20,310 bases of DNA from JAWLFI01 sp041685645 (GCA_041685645.1 JAWLFI010000026.1:1-20310); one strand, 5' to 3'; numbered from the stretch's first letter, positions 1-8,848 are shown. Notes: generated by a model from the letters alone, not told the origin. Numbers and translations: made by a program.

Positions 1-635
1 GGGGCAAGCTATGGGTAGAAATAGGAATCATTTCATTTTGCGTGCCGTAGGTACGCTCTATGGGAGAATCATTTTGACGATTTTGAACAGGGTATTGAAA
101 CAGCAACTTTCGAGAACTACCAACCATCCCCAAAATTCATTTCTCATCCCCCTGCACGATAAGCTCCAAAAGATCCCGCGTCAAGCGCCCTCCTTCAACT
201 GGTTTATGGGGGCACAGCGGGATGAGGATTGTGCGTGGGGACATATTGCGAATCTACACCTAATATGCAAATTCTCTTCAACATTAAAGTTCCAGGTTTT
301 CATCTCCATACAGTGGATTCCCTACCTGTACGGTGTAGAAAAGGAATCCGGACCCATCACCAATGATAGACGTGAGTCTCTTGAGCATCGACACATTACT
401 TTAACCTTTTTCGACCGTCGAAGCTACATAACAGCGCAGTCGGTTGACCTTTTTCCTTTAACCTTTCTTCCCTCCCCGTGCTGCAGACCTAAAAAACAAT
501 ACCGATCGAAATCGATGCGAAATTCCGCGTTTCGCGAGGTCGAAAGCATTTCACCATTTAATGCCCGGTGCATGATGGCAAGCAATCATCGGGTTGGCCG
601 GCTGTGTCATGGATGGCGGAAAATCTCTGTCAGAG
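1..635. other. Gene-poor stretch downstream of the DUF4159 gene
   Basis: I find no convincing gene here. The plus strand has an uninterrupted frame (11-646), but its start lies inside a repeat-like palindrome, its product is rich in Arg, His and Ser with no recognisable domain, and its end runs over the stop of the real minus-strand gene. A palindromic motif sits at 11-75. The 11-mer CTTTAACCTTT occurs twice (399-409 and 456-466). I see no terminator for the minus-strand gene that ends at 636. The stretch may be decayed intergenic DNA. Confidence 0.5.
11..75. repeat. Palindrome flanked by short direct repeats
   Basis: The core at 41-55 reads CGTGCCGTAGGTACG, a near-perfect palindrome: 6-base arms with one mismatch (a G-U pair in RNA) around GTA. 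The direct repeat GAATCATTT flanks it at 25-33 and 66-74, and ATGGG occurs at 11-15 and 60-64. Motifs like GTGCCGTAGGTACG flanked by such sequence are, from memory, common dispersed repeats in Bacteroidota genomes. Only one copy is visible in this window, so repeat status is inferred. Confidence 0.4.
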
Positions 636-1283
636 CTATTGCGTGAAGGCGAACTGAATGATGTTTGCTCCCATTTTTAGGGCCTCCCGCCGTTTTTCCT
701 CCGGGTCGTTGTGAACCGACTGATCTTCCCACCCATTGCCGAGATCAGTTTCGTAAGTGTAATATACGATGACGCGACCTTCGTGCAACAGAGCCAATCC
801 CTGTGGAGGAAGGCCATCGTGCTTGTGAATTTTAGGCAATCCATTGGCAAATCGGTAGGCTTGATCGTAGATGGGATGATCGAAGGGAAGCTCGACCCAG
901 TCTTTATCGGGGAACACCTTTTTCATTGCAAGTCGCAGGTAGGGATCCATTCCGTAATTGTCGTCGACGTGCAGGAAGCCACCGGCGAACAAATAGGTTC
1001 GCAGGTTTTCAGCTTGGGCATCCGAGAACACTACATTCCCATGGCCGGTCATATAAAGAAAGGGGTAATTAAAGATATCAGCACTCCCTACTTCAACTGT
1101 AGCATAGTCTCTTTTAAAATCGGTTTTTATGTGCTGGTTGCAAAAAGTAGCTAAATTGGGTAGCGCTGTGGGATTGGAATACCAGTCTCCGCCACCGCTA
1201 TACTCGAGAAGAGCGAGTTGCAATTGCCCAAATGCCCAGAAGGGTAGGAGGGTGAAAAGAAAGAGAAGTGCGATATTTTTCAT
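636..1283 (-). CDS. DUF4159 domain-containing exported protein
   Basis: This 215-residue protein begins with a signal peptide: MKN, a hydrophobic run, then AFG before Q20, which suggests signal peptidase I cleavage. The body looks like the DUF4159 family, with LALLEYSGGGDWYSNP near the mature N-terminus, a central YMTGHGNVVFS segment and GGFLHVDDNYG. I chose the ATG at 1283 because it gives the signal peptide; the longer open frame to 1382 runs back into the rsmE coding region. The start lies 17 bp after the rsmE stop, so the two are probably co-transcribed. DUF4159 proteins have no assigned reaction. The HDGLPPQ and IVYYTYETDLGNGWED segments are conserved-looking but I cannot assign a catalytic role. 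The protein is probably periplasmic. Confidence 0.85.
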   Translation of the reverse strand: MKNIALLFLFTLLPFWAFGQLQLALLEYSGGGDWYSNPTALPNLATFCNQHIKTDFKRDYATVEVGSADIFNYPFLYMTGHGNVVFSDAQAENLRTYLFAGGFLHVDDNYGMDPYLRLAMKKVFPDKDWVELPFDHPIYDQAYRFANGLPKIHKHDGLPPQGLALLHEGRVIVYYTYETDLGNGWEDQSVHNDPEEKRREALKMGANIIQFAFTQ

Positions 1284-1300
1284 GTCCGTGTCCTGTTGTT

Positions 1301-2014
1301 CTACAAATGTAACCAATGATAATAAGCAACGGCCGACAAGGCGGCAGTTTCCGTTCGCAGACGCTGATCGCCCAATGTGCACACTGTCCAGCCATTTGCT
1401 GCAGCAAGTGATACTTCTTCAGGGCTGAAATCGCCCTCGGGGCCAATCAGCAACCGATAATGCCCTTCGGAGGGGCTGAGGGTCTTTAGTGATTCGGCAC
1501 CCTTTTGATAATGTGCAATGTAGGCGTTTTGTTGTGCTGTGACGGGAGCATTTTCAAAATAATCGCTCAGAGTTTGAAGCCCTTGAATGTCGGGCAATTG
1601 GTATTGCTGGGACTGTTTGAGAGCGGCAATAGCAATGCGTTGCATTCGGTCCAGTTTGAGGCGCTTTCGCTCTGAATGGTAGGTGAGAAGAAAAGAAATG
1701 CGGTCGATGCCCAATTCAATGGCCTTCTCGACCAGCCATTCAATGCGGTTGATATTTTTGGTGGGTGCAATGGCAATTTCGAGCTTGTAGTTCCGTTCTG
1801 TACCGACGGTTTCTCGAGATAAAATTCTGGCCGTTAACTGCTTCTTTTCAATGGCTTCTATGACGGCTTCCCCTCTGAGACCTCTTCCATCGGTAAAGCG
1901 GATATGGCTGCCTATCCCATGGCGAAAGGATTGAGTACAGTGACGAAATTCGTCGCCCGTGAGGAGAAGGTGCTCCTCTCCGACATCGGTTACATAGAAT
2001 AGGTTCACGGTCAT
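1301..2014 (-). CDS. rsmE: 16S rRNA (uracil-1498-N3)-methyltransferase RsmE
   Basis: A 237-residue SPOUT-class methyltransferase, expected to methylate N3 of U1498 in 16S rRNA using S-adenosylmethionine in the cytoplasm. The N-terminus MTVNLFYVTDVGEEHLLLTG and the following FRHC match the family's RNA-binding start. The SPOUT trefoil-knot motifs are near the C-terminus: LLIGPEGDF at about residues 188-196, then LGDQRLRTETAALSAV. The family usually has GPEGGF, so Asp replaces the second Gly of the pair. I chose the ATG at 2014 because it gives the canonical N-terminus and length; an open frame runs on upstream to 2398 but overlaps rseP. It is divergent from rseP and is followed at 17 bp by the DUF4159 gene. 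Confidence 0.93.
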   Translation of the reverse strand: MTVNLFYVTDVGEEHLLLTGDEFRHCTQSFRHGIGSHIRFTDGRGLRGEAVIEAIEKKQLTARILSRETVGTERNYKLEIAIAPTKNINRIEWLVEKAIELGIDRISFLLTYHSERKRLKLDRMQRIAIAALKQSQQYQLPDIQGLQTLSDYFENAPVTAQQNAYIAHYQKGAESLKTLSPSEGHYRLLIGPEGDFSPEEVSLAAANGWTVCTLGDQRLRTETAALSAVAYYHWLHL

Positions 2015-2029
2015 TTTTTTATTCTTGTT

Positions 2030-2037
2030 CAAATATA
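2030..2037 (-). promoter_or_regulatory. Probable -7 promoter element for rsmE
   Basis: On the minus strand this reads TATATTTG, an exact match to the Bacteroidota -7 consensus TAnnTTTG, 15 bp before the rsmE ATG. I see no clear TTG or TTTG at the expected -33 distance, so the call rests on the -7 element alone. Confidence 0.4.
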
Positions 2038-2137
2038 TAGTAAGTTGAGCAGTTAAATTATAATTTTGCGACATAAAGGCAATTCCATTGCATTGAGGAC
2101 GGAAGGAGGTGTCTTTTATTAAAGTATATTGTTGTCT

Positions 2138-3472
2138 ATGGAGATTTTTATCATTGTATCTCAGTTTTTTCTGAGTTTGTCGATTTTGATTGTGCTGCAC
2201 GAGATGGGGCATTTTTTTCCGGCTAAGGCATTCAAAACCAAGGTGGAGAAATTTTATTTGTTTTTTGATCCCTGGTTTTCCCTGTTCAAGGTCAAGCGCG
2301 GAGAGACGGAATACGGCGTGGGCTGGTTGCCCCTGGGCGGTTATGTCAAAATCGCCGGTATGGTGGACGAGAGCATGGATCGGGAGCAAATGAAACAAGC
2401 CCCAAAGCCCTGGGAATTTCGTTCTAAGCCGGCCTGGCAGCGCCTCATCATAATGCTGGGCGGAGTGGTCGTCAACTTTTTACTGGGTTTTCTCATTTTT
2501 GGCCTGTTGCTATTTACCTATGGTGAAGAATACTTACCTCCGGAAAATGCAACTTACGGCATTGCTGTGGATTCTCTGGGGAAAGAAATTGGACTTCGTG
2601 CCGGTGATCGCGTGTTAAAGGTAGGTGACGTTGATTTAGAACAATTTGACGATCGGCAAGTCCTTCGGGAAGTGGTGCTGAGTGATGCTCGCACATTGAC
2701 AGTGCGAAGAGAAGGTCGCACGCAAACTGTGGAGATTCCCGATTCGACTGCAAAATTTTTGGCGAGTGCGGCGGGGAGTCAGCAGGTATTGTACTATCCA
2801 CGTCTGCCCTATGTCGCCGGACAGGTGCAGAGTGGCTCTGTGGCTGATGAGGCCGGATTGCAAGAAGGAGATTCACTGGTGAGCGTCAATGGTGAAGAAT
2901 TAGTGTTTTTCGATCGCTTTAAAGAGGTGGTTCAATCCTCAGCAGGTGAGGAGCTGACCATCGATTATTTCCGCGATGGGAATAGGAAACAAGTGACCTT
3001 GACCTTAGACGAAAAAGCTCTCTTGGGTATTGCGCCTTATGGGGAGGATCGATTTTTTGAGATGCAACGGAGAGAATACGGTTTTGTGCCGGCTCTGTGG
3101 GGAGGTGTAAAGAAAGGGTCGAGGTTTTTAGGTGATCAAATTCGAGCGTTTTCACAAATGTTTGGCGGAAATATTAAGGCCAGTGAGAGCCTGGGCGGAT
3201 TTATCACTATTGGTAAATTGTTCCCCTCGGAATGGCAATGGCAGTCTTTTTGGACGGTAACGGCAATACTATCTCTCATTCTGGGTTTCGTCAACTTATT
3301 GCCAATTCCCGCCTTAGATGGTGGACATGTCATGTTTTTATTGTACGAAATCATTACGGGCCGCAAACCCAATGAGAAAGTCGTAGAGTATGCTACACTG
3401 GCCGGTATTATCATATTATTTAGCCTGTTGATTTACGCCAACGGCCTGGATATCATGCGGTTTTTCAATTAA
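2138..3472 (+). CDS. rseP: RIP metalloprotease RseP (site-2 protease)
   Basis: A 444-residue intramembrane zinc protease of the inner membrane. Family members cut anti-sigma factors and leftover signal peptides within the bilayer. The zinc-binding HEMGH is at residues 21-25 in the first membrane segment, followed by YGVGWLPLGGYVKIAG. There are two PDZ-like domains, seen as GLRAGDRVLKVGD and GLQEGDSLVSVNGE. The second catalytic motif, ALDGGH, is at about residues 392-397 with Asp394. A final membrane segment precedes FFN at the C-terminus. I chose the ATG at 2138; TTG codons at 2129 and 2132 are alternatives. In many Bacteroidota the gene follows dxr, but here it stands alone, divergent from rsmE. 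Confidence 0.95.
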   Translation: MEIFIIVSQFFLSLSILIVLHEMGHFFPAKAFKTKVEKFYLFFDPWFSLFKVKRGETEYGVGWLPLGGYVKIAGMVDESMDREQMKQAPKPWEFRSKPAWQRLIIMLGGVVVNFLLGFLIFGLLLFTYGEEYLPPENATYGIAVDSLGKEIGLRAGDRVLKVGDVDLEQFDDRQVLREVVLSDARTLTVRREGRTQTVEIPDSTAKFLASAAGSQQVLYYPRLPYVAGQVQSGSVADEAGLQEGDSLVSVNGEELVFFDRFKEVVQSSAGEELTIDYFRDGNRKQVTLTLDEKALLGIAPYGEDRFFEMQRREYGFVPALWGGVKKGSRFLGDQIRAFSQMFGGNIKASESLGGFITIGKLFPSEWQWQSFWTVTAILSLILGFVNLLPIPALDGGHVMFLLYEIITGRKPNEKVVEYATLAGIIILFSLLIYANGLDIMRFFN

Positions 3473-3496
3473 ATCCGCATCCTCAGACTGAAAATG

Positions 3497-3528
3497 TTTG
3501 CTCAATTTATCGAAAAAAAGTACATTTG
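3497..3528 (+). promoter_or_regulatory. Promoter of tRNA-Leu, Bacteroidota type
   Basis: TTTG at 3497-3500 is followed after exactly 20 bases by TACATTTG at 3521-3528. This is a full match to the Bacteroidota primary-sigma consensus (TTTG, about 19-21 bases, TAnnTTTG). The tRNA begins 12 bases downstream. It is the best promoter in the window and supports the phylum assignment. Confidence 0.8.
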
Positions 3529-3539
3529 TGCACTGCTGA

Positions 3540-3623
3540 GCCGAAGTGGCGGAATTGGTAGACGCGCTGGATTCAAAATCCAGTGGTAGCAATACCGTGT
3601 GGGTTCGATTCCCACCTTCGGTA
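3540..3623 (+). tRNA. tRNA-Leu(CAA)
   Basis: An 84-base class II tRNA. The acceptor GCCGAAG pairs with CTTCGGT (first pair G-U), and A is the discriminator. The anticodon arm is CTGGA, loop TTCAAAA, TCCAG, giving anticodon CAA, which reads UUG. The variable arm is long, with complementary GGTA and TACC, as expected for Leu. The T arm is GTGGG, TTCGATT, CCCAC. CCA is not encoded, so it must be added after transcription. The gene has its own promoter and terminator. Confidence 0.96.
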
Positions 3624-3627
3624 CTTT

Positions 3628-3664
3628 AAAGGCTCCTCGGACGAATTCGGGGAGCCTTTTTTTA
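3628..3664 (+). terminator. Rho-independent terminator of tRNA-Leu
   Basis: AAAGGCTCC at 3628-3636 pairs perfectly with GGAGCCTTT at 3651-3659, giving a 9-bp stem with a 14-base loop. A T-rich run continues through 3663. It starts 5 bases after the tRNA 3' end. Confidence 0.9.
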
Positions 3665-3750
3665 TTTGGAAAAATAAAGTTATTTTACTGGCGCCCTTTG
3701 ATAAAAAAAGAAAGTCGCCGATAGCGAGATATTTTGAAAAGACTTAGGCT

Positions 3751-5730
3751 ATGGATGTTCCCATTTTACAGGATATAGTGATTGTTTTGGCCTTGTCGCT
3801 GGTGATCATTTTGCTGTTTCAGCGAATAAAAATTCCTTCGCTGATCGGATTTTTGTTAGCAGGGGTGATTGCCGGCCCCAATGGTTTGCACCTCATTTCT
3901 TCAGAACACGAGGTGGAATTGTTATCCGAGATTGGTATTATTTTTCTGCTTTTTATCATTGGCATTGAGTTTTCACTGAAGAACCTGGCTGCCGCTAAGT
4001 ACCGGATTTTAGGCGGCGGTAGCTTTCAGGTGTTCTCTACGGTCTTGATCGCTGCCCTGGTTGCCATTGGTATTGGCTTGGATTTTCGGCAAGCTATCTT
4101 TTTGGGATTTCTTTTTTCCTTGAGTAGCACGGCGATTGTCCTTAAAATATTGGAGGAGCGCAACTTAATTGCTGCGCCCCATGGCAAGTTCTCCGTTGCG
4201 ATACTGATTTTTCAGGATATTGTCGTCGTACCCATGATGCTCGTCACACCTTTACTGGCCGGGGTGTCTGAAGACCCACTGATAGAAGTGAGTTGGCTGG
4301 TGGTGAAGGTGCTCGCTTTTGTAGTGTTGATTTATTTTATGGCCAAATACCTCGTGCCCAAAATGTTGGAGTGGGTGGTACAGACGAAAAATCGCGAGCT
4401 TTTCATACTGACAGTTACAGCCTTTTGTCTCGGAGTGGCCTATCTAACCTCCTTGGCGGGATTATCCTTGGCACTGGGTGCTTTTTTTGCCGGATTAATT
4501 ATTTCCGAGTCCGATTATAGCCACCAAGCAACGGCCAACGTCATGCCGTTTCGGGAAGTATTTATCAGCTTTTTCTTTATTTCCGTTGGTAGTTTACTGA
4601 ACCTGACTTTTTTCGTAGATCACATCTTTTTTATCCTAATATTGACCCTTGGGGTAATCGTTGCGAAGTTTTTATTGGTGGCTCTCACCGTTCGCCTCTT
4701 CCGATATCCACCGCGCGTGATGTTTTTGGCAGCACTGAGTTTATTCCAGGTGGGGGAGTTTTCTTTACTATTATCAACAGTGGGCTTAGATTTCGGCTTG
4801 CTTCCGGATACGGTGTATCAGTATTTTTTAGCTGTGGCGATATTGAGCATGGGTATTACGCCATTCATCATGGGAGCGGCCGGGAGAATCACCGATAGAA
4901 TCTTGGCTCTCCTGAGAATCAACCAATTAGATGATGAAAAGGCCGATGCACCCTCTGCCTGGAGTGAGGAATGCAAAGATCACATCGTCATTGTGGGCTA
5001 TGGCATCAATGGAGAGAACATATCTTACGCTGCCCAGAAGGTGGGCATTCCCCATATCATTGTTGATTTAGATCCCAAATCTTACCGAGCGGCTCAAAGT
5101 CGACACGATCACGTCATTTTTGGCGATGCTTCCGATCCTTTGATACTCAAGGAAGTAGGGATCTCAGAAGCACGCGTATTAGTCATTGCGATTTCTGATC
5201 CGGATACAACGCATCGGATTATTTCTTCAGTACGCATTTTTTCTAAGACTGTTTGCATTATTGTGCGCACGCGCTATGTAAGTGAAATTGATGTGAATCT
5301 GAGGTTGGGGGCTGATATTGTTATCCCCGAGGAGTTTGAAACATCCATAGAGATTTTTACCCGGGTGATGAAAAAGTACATGATTCCCAATGACAGGATT
5401 CGATCTTTTATTACTGATATTCGGTCTTCAGATTACTTAATGTTGACGGATAAGGATCGACTAACCAGTGAGGTCTCCAATTTGTCCTTTGAAATCCCCA
5501 ATCAGGAAATCATCACGCTCAGGGTAAGTGAGGAAATCGCTCACGAATTTAAGGGCAAGACCTTGCAAGAGATCGGCTTGCGAGAACGGTTTTCGGTCAC
5601 ATTACTCGCCATTAAGAGAGATCAAATGTACATCACAAAAGATTTGCATTTAGCTGTGATTCAACAAGGCGATTTATTATATCTGTTTGGTAAGGCAGAT
5701 GATATTTACAAGCTGAATGATGCCTTTTAG
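3751..5730 (+). CDS. CPA2 monovalent cation/proton antiporter with RCK domains (KefB type)
   Basis: A 659-residue inner-membrane protein. Residues 1 to about 400 form a hydrophobic CPA2 exchanger domain of roughly 12 helices, with the family-typical GFLLAGVIAGPNGL and LLFIIGIEFSL near the start and LALGAFFAGLIIS in the middle. From about residue 410 a cytoplasmic RCK/TrkA-N domain follows: HIVIVGYGINGENI (a GxGxxG nucleotide-binding loop), then IIVDLDP, whose Asp ends the second strand, and FGDASDP. A TrkA-C-like domain with LRVSEEI and LFGKADDI closes the protein. It probably exchanges K+ or Na+ for H+ under nucleotide control. There is no KefF/KefG partner nearby, so glutathione gating cannot be assumed. 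It stands alone downstream of the tRNA terminator and is convergent with clpB. Confidence 0.9.
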   Translation: MDVPILQDIVIVLALSLVIILLFQRIKIPSLIGFLLAGVIAGPNGLHLISSEHEVELLSEIGIIFLLFIIGIEFSLKNLAAAKYRILGGGSFQVFSTVLIAALVAIGIGLDFRQAIFLGFLFSLSSTAIVLKILEERNLIAAPHGKFSVAILIFQDIVVVPMMLVTPLLAGVSEDPLIEVSWLVVKVLAFVVLIYFMAKYLVPKMLEWVVQTKNRELFILTVTAFCLGVAYLTSLAGLSLALGAFFAGLIISESDYSHQATANVMPFREVFISFFFISVGSLLNLTFFVDHIFFILILTLGVIVAKFLLVALTVRLFRYPPRVMFLAALSLFQVGEFSLLLSTVGLDFGLLPDTVYQYFLAVAILSMGITPFIMGAAGRITDRILALLRINQLDDEKADAPSAWSEECKDHIVIVGYGINGENISYAAQKVGIPHIIVDLDPKSYRAAQSRHDHVIFGDASDPLILKEVGISEARVLVIAISDPDTTHRIISSVRIFSKTVCIIVRTRYVSEIDVNLRLGADIVIPEEFETSIEIFTRVMKKYMIPNDRIRSFITDIRSSDYLMLTDKDRLTSEVSNLSFEIPNQEIITLRVSEEIAHEFKGKTLQEIGLRERFSVTLLAIKRDQMYITKDLHLAVIQQGDLLYLFGKADDIYKLNDAF

Positions 5731-5890
5731 TGGTAATGACACTAAATGTTGGAATGAGAGTAGTGTTCCAGGCTATTCAGACGGCTGATTTGTAGTTCTC
5801 TATTCTCTTACACAGCCTGTTCCATCCACCTATCACTCTATCGGAGATCCATTCAGCTGAAAAGCTCGCTATCAATGGAACATCGATACT

Positions 5891-6068
5891 GCGTAAGGGA
5901 TAGAAGCGGCAGGGCCCGCGGCGAGCCCGTAGTCCGCCCTGGTGCGAGGAGGCGACCAAATGGAAGCCACCGCAGCCTTAGGGCGGCTAGTGCTTCGCAA
6001 GGGCACTACGAGCGGATAGCCCGACCCCCGAGGGCCCGAGTTCCTCGTGGCCCTCGGGGGATACGCCC
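5891..6068 (-). repeat. 3'-end structured element, copy 1 (after clpB)
   Basis: Read on minus, the element starts 11 bases after the clpB stop with TTT then GGGCG. A closing stem pairs GCGTA (6066-6062) with TACGC (5895-5891). Inside it is a perfect 12-bp hairpin (6025-6036 with 6049-6060), capped by a second small CGAG/CTCG stem. Next come a core reading GGGTCGGGCTATCCGC (6027-6012), a 6-bp hairpin (5988-5993 with 6003-6008), and a 7-bp pairing of CCGCCCT (5935-5941) with AGGGCGG (5980-5986). The 3' block is CTTCTATCCCTTACGC (5906-5891). The first hairpin could also act as the clpB terminator, but it lacks a T-run. See the findings for comparison with the other two copies. Confidence 0.75.
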
Positions 6069-6079
6069 AAATAATTCAA

Positions 6080-8749
6080 TTAGTCTTCCACCGGAACGGC
6101 CTCTGTCTCTTTATCGTCTTTGGCCGCAATGAAGTCATCAGGCGCCTCCAATTGGAAGGTCAGCCCCTTGGCATCGCGGCTGATATAAATGGTATCTCCG
6201 GGGCCTGCTTTGCCACTAATGATCCAGCGGGCGACATGATCCACGACCTCTTTTTGCAAGACTCTCTTCATGGGACGGGCTCCAAATTGAGGCTCGTACC
6301 CCAAATCAGCAAGGAACTGTGCGCCGGCTTCACTCAAGCTGATGTGAATATCCTGCTGCTGCAATTTGGCGCGCACTTCTTTGAGTAATAGCATGAGAAT
6401 TTTTCGAATTTCCACCTGACTCAGAGGTAAGAACATGATGCGTTCATCGATGCGATTGAGAAATTCGGGACGCATAAATTCGCCGAGCATATCGAATATC
6501 TCTAAGCGTGTGGTATCGATCACCTCAGTTTTTTGAATGGCGTCGGCGTGGCGCAAATCTTCAAAATTTTCCAGGATGCGTTCGGCACCAACATTTGAGG
6601 TCATGATAATTAGCGTGTTTTTGAAATCCGCCACGCGACCTTTATTATCGGTCAGACGTCCATCATCCAGCACTTGCAAAAGGATGTTGTACACATCTGG
6701 ATGCGCTTTTTCTATTTCGTCGAGGAGTACGATGCTGTATGGACGTCGGCGAACGGCCTCTGTGAGTTGACCTCCTTCGTCGTAACCGACATAACCGGGA
6801 GGCGCGCCCACCAATCGGCTGACCGCGTGTCGTTCCTGAAATTCGCTCATGTCAATGCGCGTGATAGCCTCTTCATCGTCAAAGAGCACCTCAGCCAGTG
6901 TTTTGGCCAACTCGGTCTTTCCCACGCCGGTGGGGCCGAGGAAAAGGAAAGATCCGATGGGTTTGTTTTCGTCTGACATGCCCGCTCTACTTCTTCGAAT
7001 GGCGTCAGAGACAGCCTCCACGGCTTCGTACTGACCGATGAGGCGTTTGCCAATCTCCTCTTCGAGTTTCATGAGCTTTTCCTTTTCGGATTGCATCATG
7101 CGACTAACGGGAATCCCCGTCCATTTGGCGATCACTTCTGCAATATCGTCGGCAGTAACTTGATCTGTGGTAAACCGCTTGTCTTGTGGGAGCTGGGCCA
7201 ACTTGTCTTCAGATGCAGTGAGCATGGCTTCTTTTTCTTTGAGTTCCCCATAGCGGATTTTGGCTACCGCTTCGTAGTCTGATTGGCGTTCAGCTTGTCG
7301 GGCTTTCATTTCCAGTTCCTCAATCTCTTTTTTGATGCCCTGGATGGTATCGACGATTTCCTTTTCATTTTTCCATGCCGCTTTGATGGCATCCAAGTCC
7401 TGTCGGGCATTGGCGATTTGCTCCTCGATGAGAGCGAGCTTTTTCTTCTCGTTTGGATCGCGCTTAATCCCCTCGCGTTCGATTTCGAGTTGACGCAGCT
7501 TGCGCTCGAGTTCGTCCACTTCTTCGGGTACGGAGTCGAGCTCCAGACGCAACTTGGCGGCTGCCTCGTCTATGAGATCAATCGCTTTATCGGGCAATTG
7601 ACGCTCAGCTAAGTAGCGGTGTGATAGTTTAGCGGCGGCTATGAGCGCCTCATCCAGTATTTCGATTTTGTGATAGACTTCGTAGCGCTCCTGTAAGCCG
7701 CGGAGGATAGAAATCGTATCTTCTACCGAGGGCTCACTGATATACACGGTCTGAAAGCGACGAACGAGTGCTTTGTCATTTTCAAAATACTTTTGGTACT
7801 CGTCCAGAGTCGTGGCACCAATGGTGCGCAATTCTCCGCGAGCGAGGGCGGGCTTTAGTATATTGGCGGCATCCATAGCACCCTGTCCCCCTCCGGCTCC
7901 AATGAGGGTGTGAATTTCGTCGATAAAGAGAATGATTTGGCCATCGGAAGCTGAGACTTCCTGAATGACTGCTTTGAGTCGCTCTTCAAACTCTCCCTTA
8001 TATTTGGCACCGGCGATGAGTGAAGCCAGGTCGAGAGTGTAAATTTCCTTTGACAGGAGATTGTCGGGCACATCTTGCTGCACGATTCGCCAGGCGATAC
8101 CTTCTACAATAGCGGTCTTACCTACTCCGGCATCTCCGAGTAAAATGGGGTTGTTTTTCTTTCGGCGCGAAAGGATATGCATGACGCGTCGAATTTCTTC
8201 GTCGCGACCGATAATAGGGTCGAGTTTGCCACTTTCGGCTTGTTCGTTGAGATTAATTGCGTATTTTTTCAAGGCATTGTATTGATTATCTGCTTGAGGA
8301 TCCTCTACGCGGCTCCCTTTTCTAAGGTCTTCCATAGCTTTTGTTATCTTTTCATCTGTTAAGTCCAATTTTCGGAGCAACTTTCCCGCCTTTCCGGCAT
8401 CGCTCACCAGGGCGAGGAATAACACCTCCAAGGCCACGTAGTCGTCCCCTAATTTCTTGGCCCAGGACTGGGCTTTTTTCAAGGCGTCATTGGAGTGGCT
8501 GGAGAGGTATTGTTGTCCTCCTCCCGATACTGTGGGATAGCCATCGAGCAAGGTCTGGACTTCGGTCTGCAGACTTTTTGGGTTCACTCCCGTTTTTTGG
8601 AGTAAGAATTCAATGGTGGAGAAATCTTGTTGCATCAAAGCGTGCAATATGTGTGGTGTATCAACCACTTGTTGATCGCGATCGGCAGCAGTTTGCTGTG
8701 CTTTGAGCAAAGCCTCCTGTGCATTGTGTGTGAATTTATCGTAGTTCAT
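6080..8749 (-). CDS. clpB: ATP-dependent chaperone ClpB
   Basis: An 889-residue hexameric disaggregase that works with DnaK to rescue aggregated proteins in the cytoplasm. The Clp N domain (about 1-150, starting MNYDKFTHNAQEALLKAQ) is followed by AAA+ domain 1: Walker A GDAGVGKT near residue 205, then ILFIDEIHTLIGAGG. A long charged coiled-coil M domain (about 400-530) is rich in Glu, Lys and Arg; it separates ClpB from ClpA and ClpC. AAA+ domain 2 has GPTGVGKTEL near 604, IVLLDEIEKAHPDV and the sensor region EFLNRIDE. The length matches the family. It is a single-gene unit with a sigma-54-like promoter candidate upstream. A structured repeat element follows its stop. Confidence 0.97.
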   Translation of the reverse strand: MNYDKFTHNAQEALLKAQQTAADRDQQVVDTPHILHALMQQDFSTIEFLLQKTGVNPKSLQTEVQTLLDGYPTVSGGGQQYLSSHSNDALKKAQSWAKKLGDDYVALEVLFLALVSDAGKAGKLLRKLDLTDEKITKAMEDLRKGSRVEDPQADNQYNALKKYAINLNEQAESGKLDPIIGRDEEIRRVMHILSRRKKNNPILLGDAGVGKTAIVEGIAWRIVQQDVPDNLLSKEIYTLDLASLIAGAKYKGEFEERLKAVIQEVSASDGQIILFIDEIHTLIGAGGGQGAMDAANILKPALARGELRTIGATTLDEYQKYFENDKALVRRFQTVYISEPSVEDTISILRGLQERYEVYHKIEILDEALIAAAKLSHRYLAERQLPDKAIDLIDEAAAKLRLELDSVPEEVDELERKLRQLEIEREGIKRDPNEKKKLALIEEQIANARQDLDAIKAAWKNEKEIVDTIQGIKKEIEELEMKARQAERQSDYEAVAKIRYGELKEKEAMLTASEDKLAQLPQDKRFTTDQVTADDIAEVIAKWTGIPVSRMMQSEKEKLMKLEEEIGKRLIGQYEAVEAVSDAIRRSRAGMSDENKPIGSFLFLGPTGVGKTELAKTLAEVLFDDEEAITRIDMSEFQERHAVSRLVGAPPGYVGYDEGGQLTEAVRRRPYSIVLLDEIEKAHPDVYNILLQVLDDGRLTDNKGRVADFKNTLIIMTSNVGAERILENFEDLRHADAIQKTEVIDTTRLEIFDMLGEFMRPEFLNRIDERIMFLPLSQVEIRKILMLLLKEVRAKLQQQDIHISLSEAGAQFLADLGYEPQFGARPMKRVLQKEVVDHVARWIISGKAGPGDTIYISRDAKGLTFQLEAPDDFIAAKDDKETEAVPVED

Positions 8750-8776
8750 GATTCGTCATTTATCTACTTTCATTGA

Positions 8777-8793
8777 ATCAAAATTGAAGCCAA
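8777..8793 (-). promoter_or_regulatory. Sigma-54-like promoter candidate for clpB
   Basis: On minus this reads TTGGCTTCAATTTTGAT. The -24 GG is separated by exactly 10 bases from GA at the -12 position, where the sigma-54 consensus has GC. It lies 27 bases before the clpB ATG, and I find no TAnnTTTG element between it and the gene. The -12 deviation keeps confidence low. Confidence 0.3.
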
Positions 8794-8805
8794 GCGATCC
8801 ACTCC

Positions 8806-8848
8806 GCCAAACTGACCTCATTTCTATCTTTTCCTCTGTCCGTTTGTC
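8806..8848. promoter_or_regulatory. Imperfect inverted repeat upstream of clpB
   Basis: GCCAAACTGAC at 8806-8816 is matched by GTCCGTTTGTC at 8838-8848, whose reverse complement is GACAAACGGAC; 9 of 11 positions agree, with a 21-base spacer. It is about 57-100 bp before the clpB start and just upstream of the sigma-54-like site, a plausible place for a heat-shock activator or repressor. A second perfect inverted pair, TATCTAC (8761-8767) and GTAGATA (8852-8858), encloses it. Confidence 0.4.

Noticed and set aside
137..244. A 35-codon ORF on minus (MSPRTILIPLCPHKPVEGG...)
   Set aside because: Composition is gene-like, but it is short, unmatched to any family I know, and has no promoter or ribosome-binding evidence.
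11..646. A 211-codon open frame on plus
   Set aside because: Starts inside a repeat-like palindrome, has no recognisable domain, an odd composition, and overlaps the end of the DUF4159 gene on the other strand.
711..1154. A 147-codon frame on plus
   Set aside because: Antisense shadow of the DUF4159 gene, whose signal peptide and domain are clear.
5875..6132. An open frame on plus rich in Arg, Pro and Gly
   Set aside because: Translation of the GC-rich structured element copy 1; the frame is a by-product of its hairpins.
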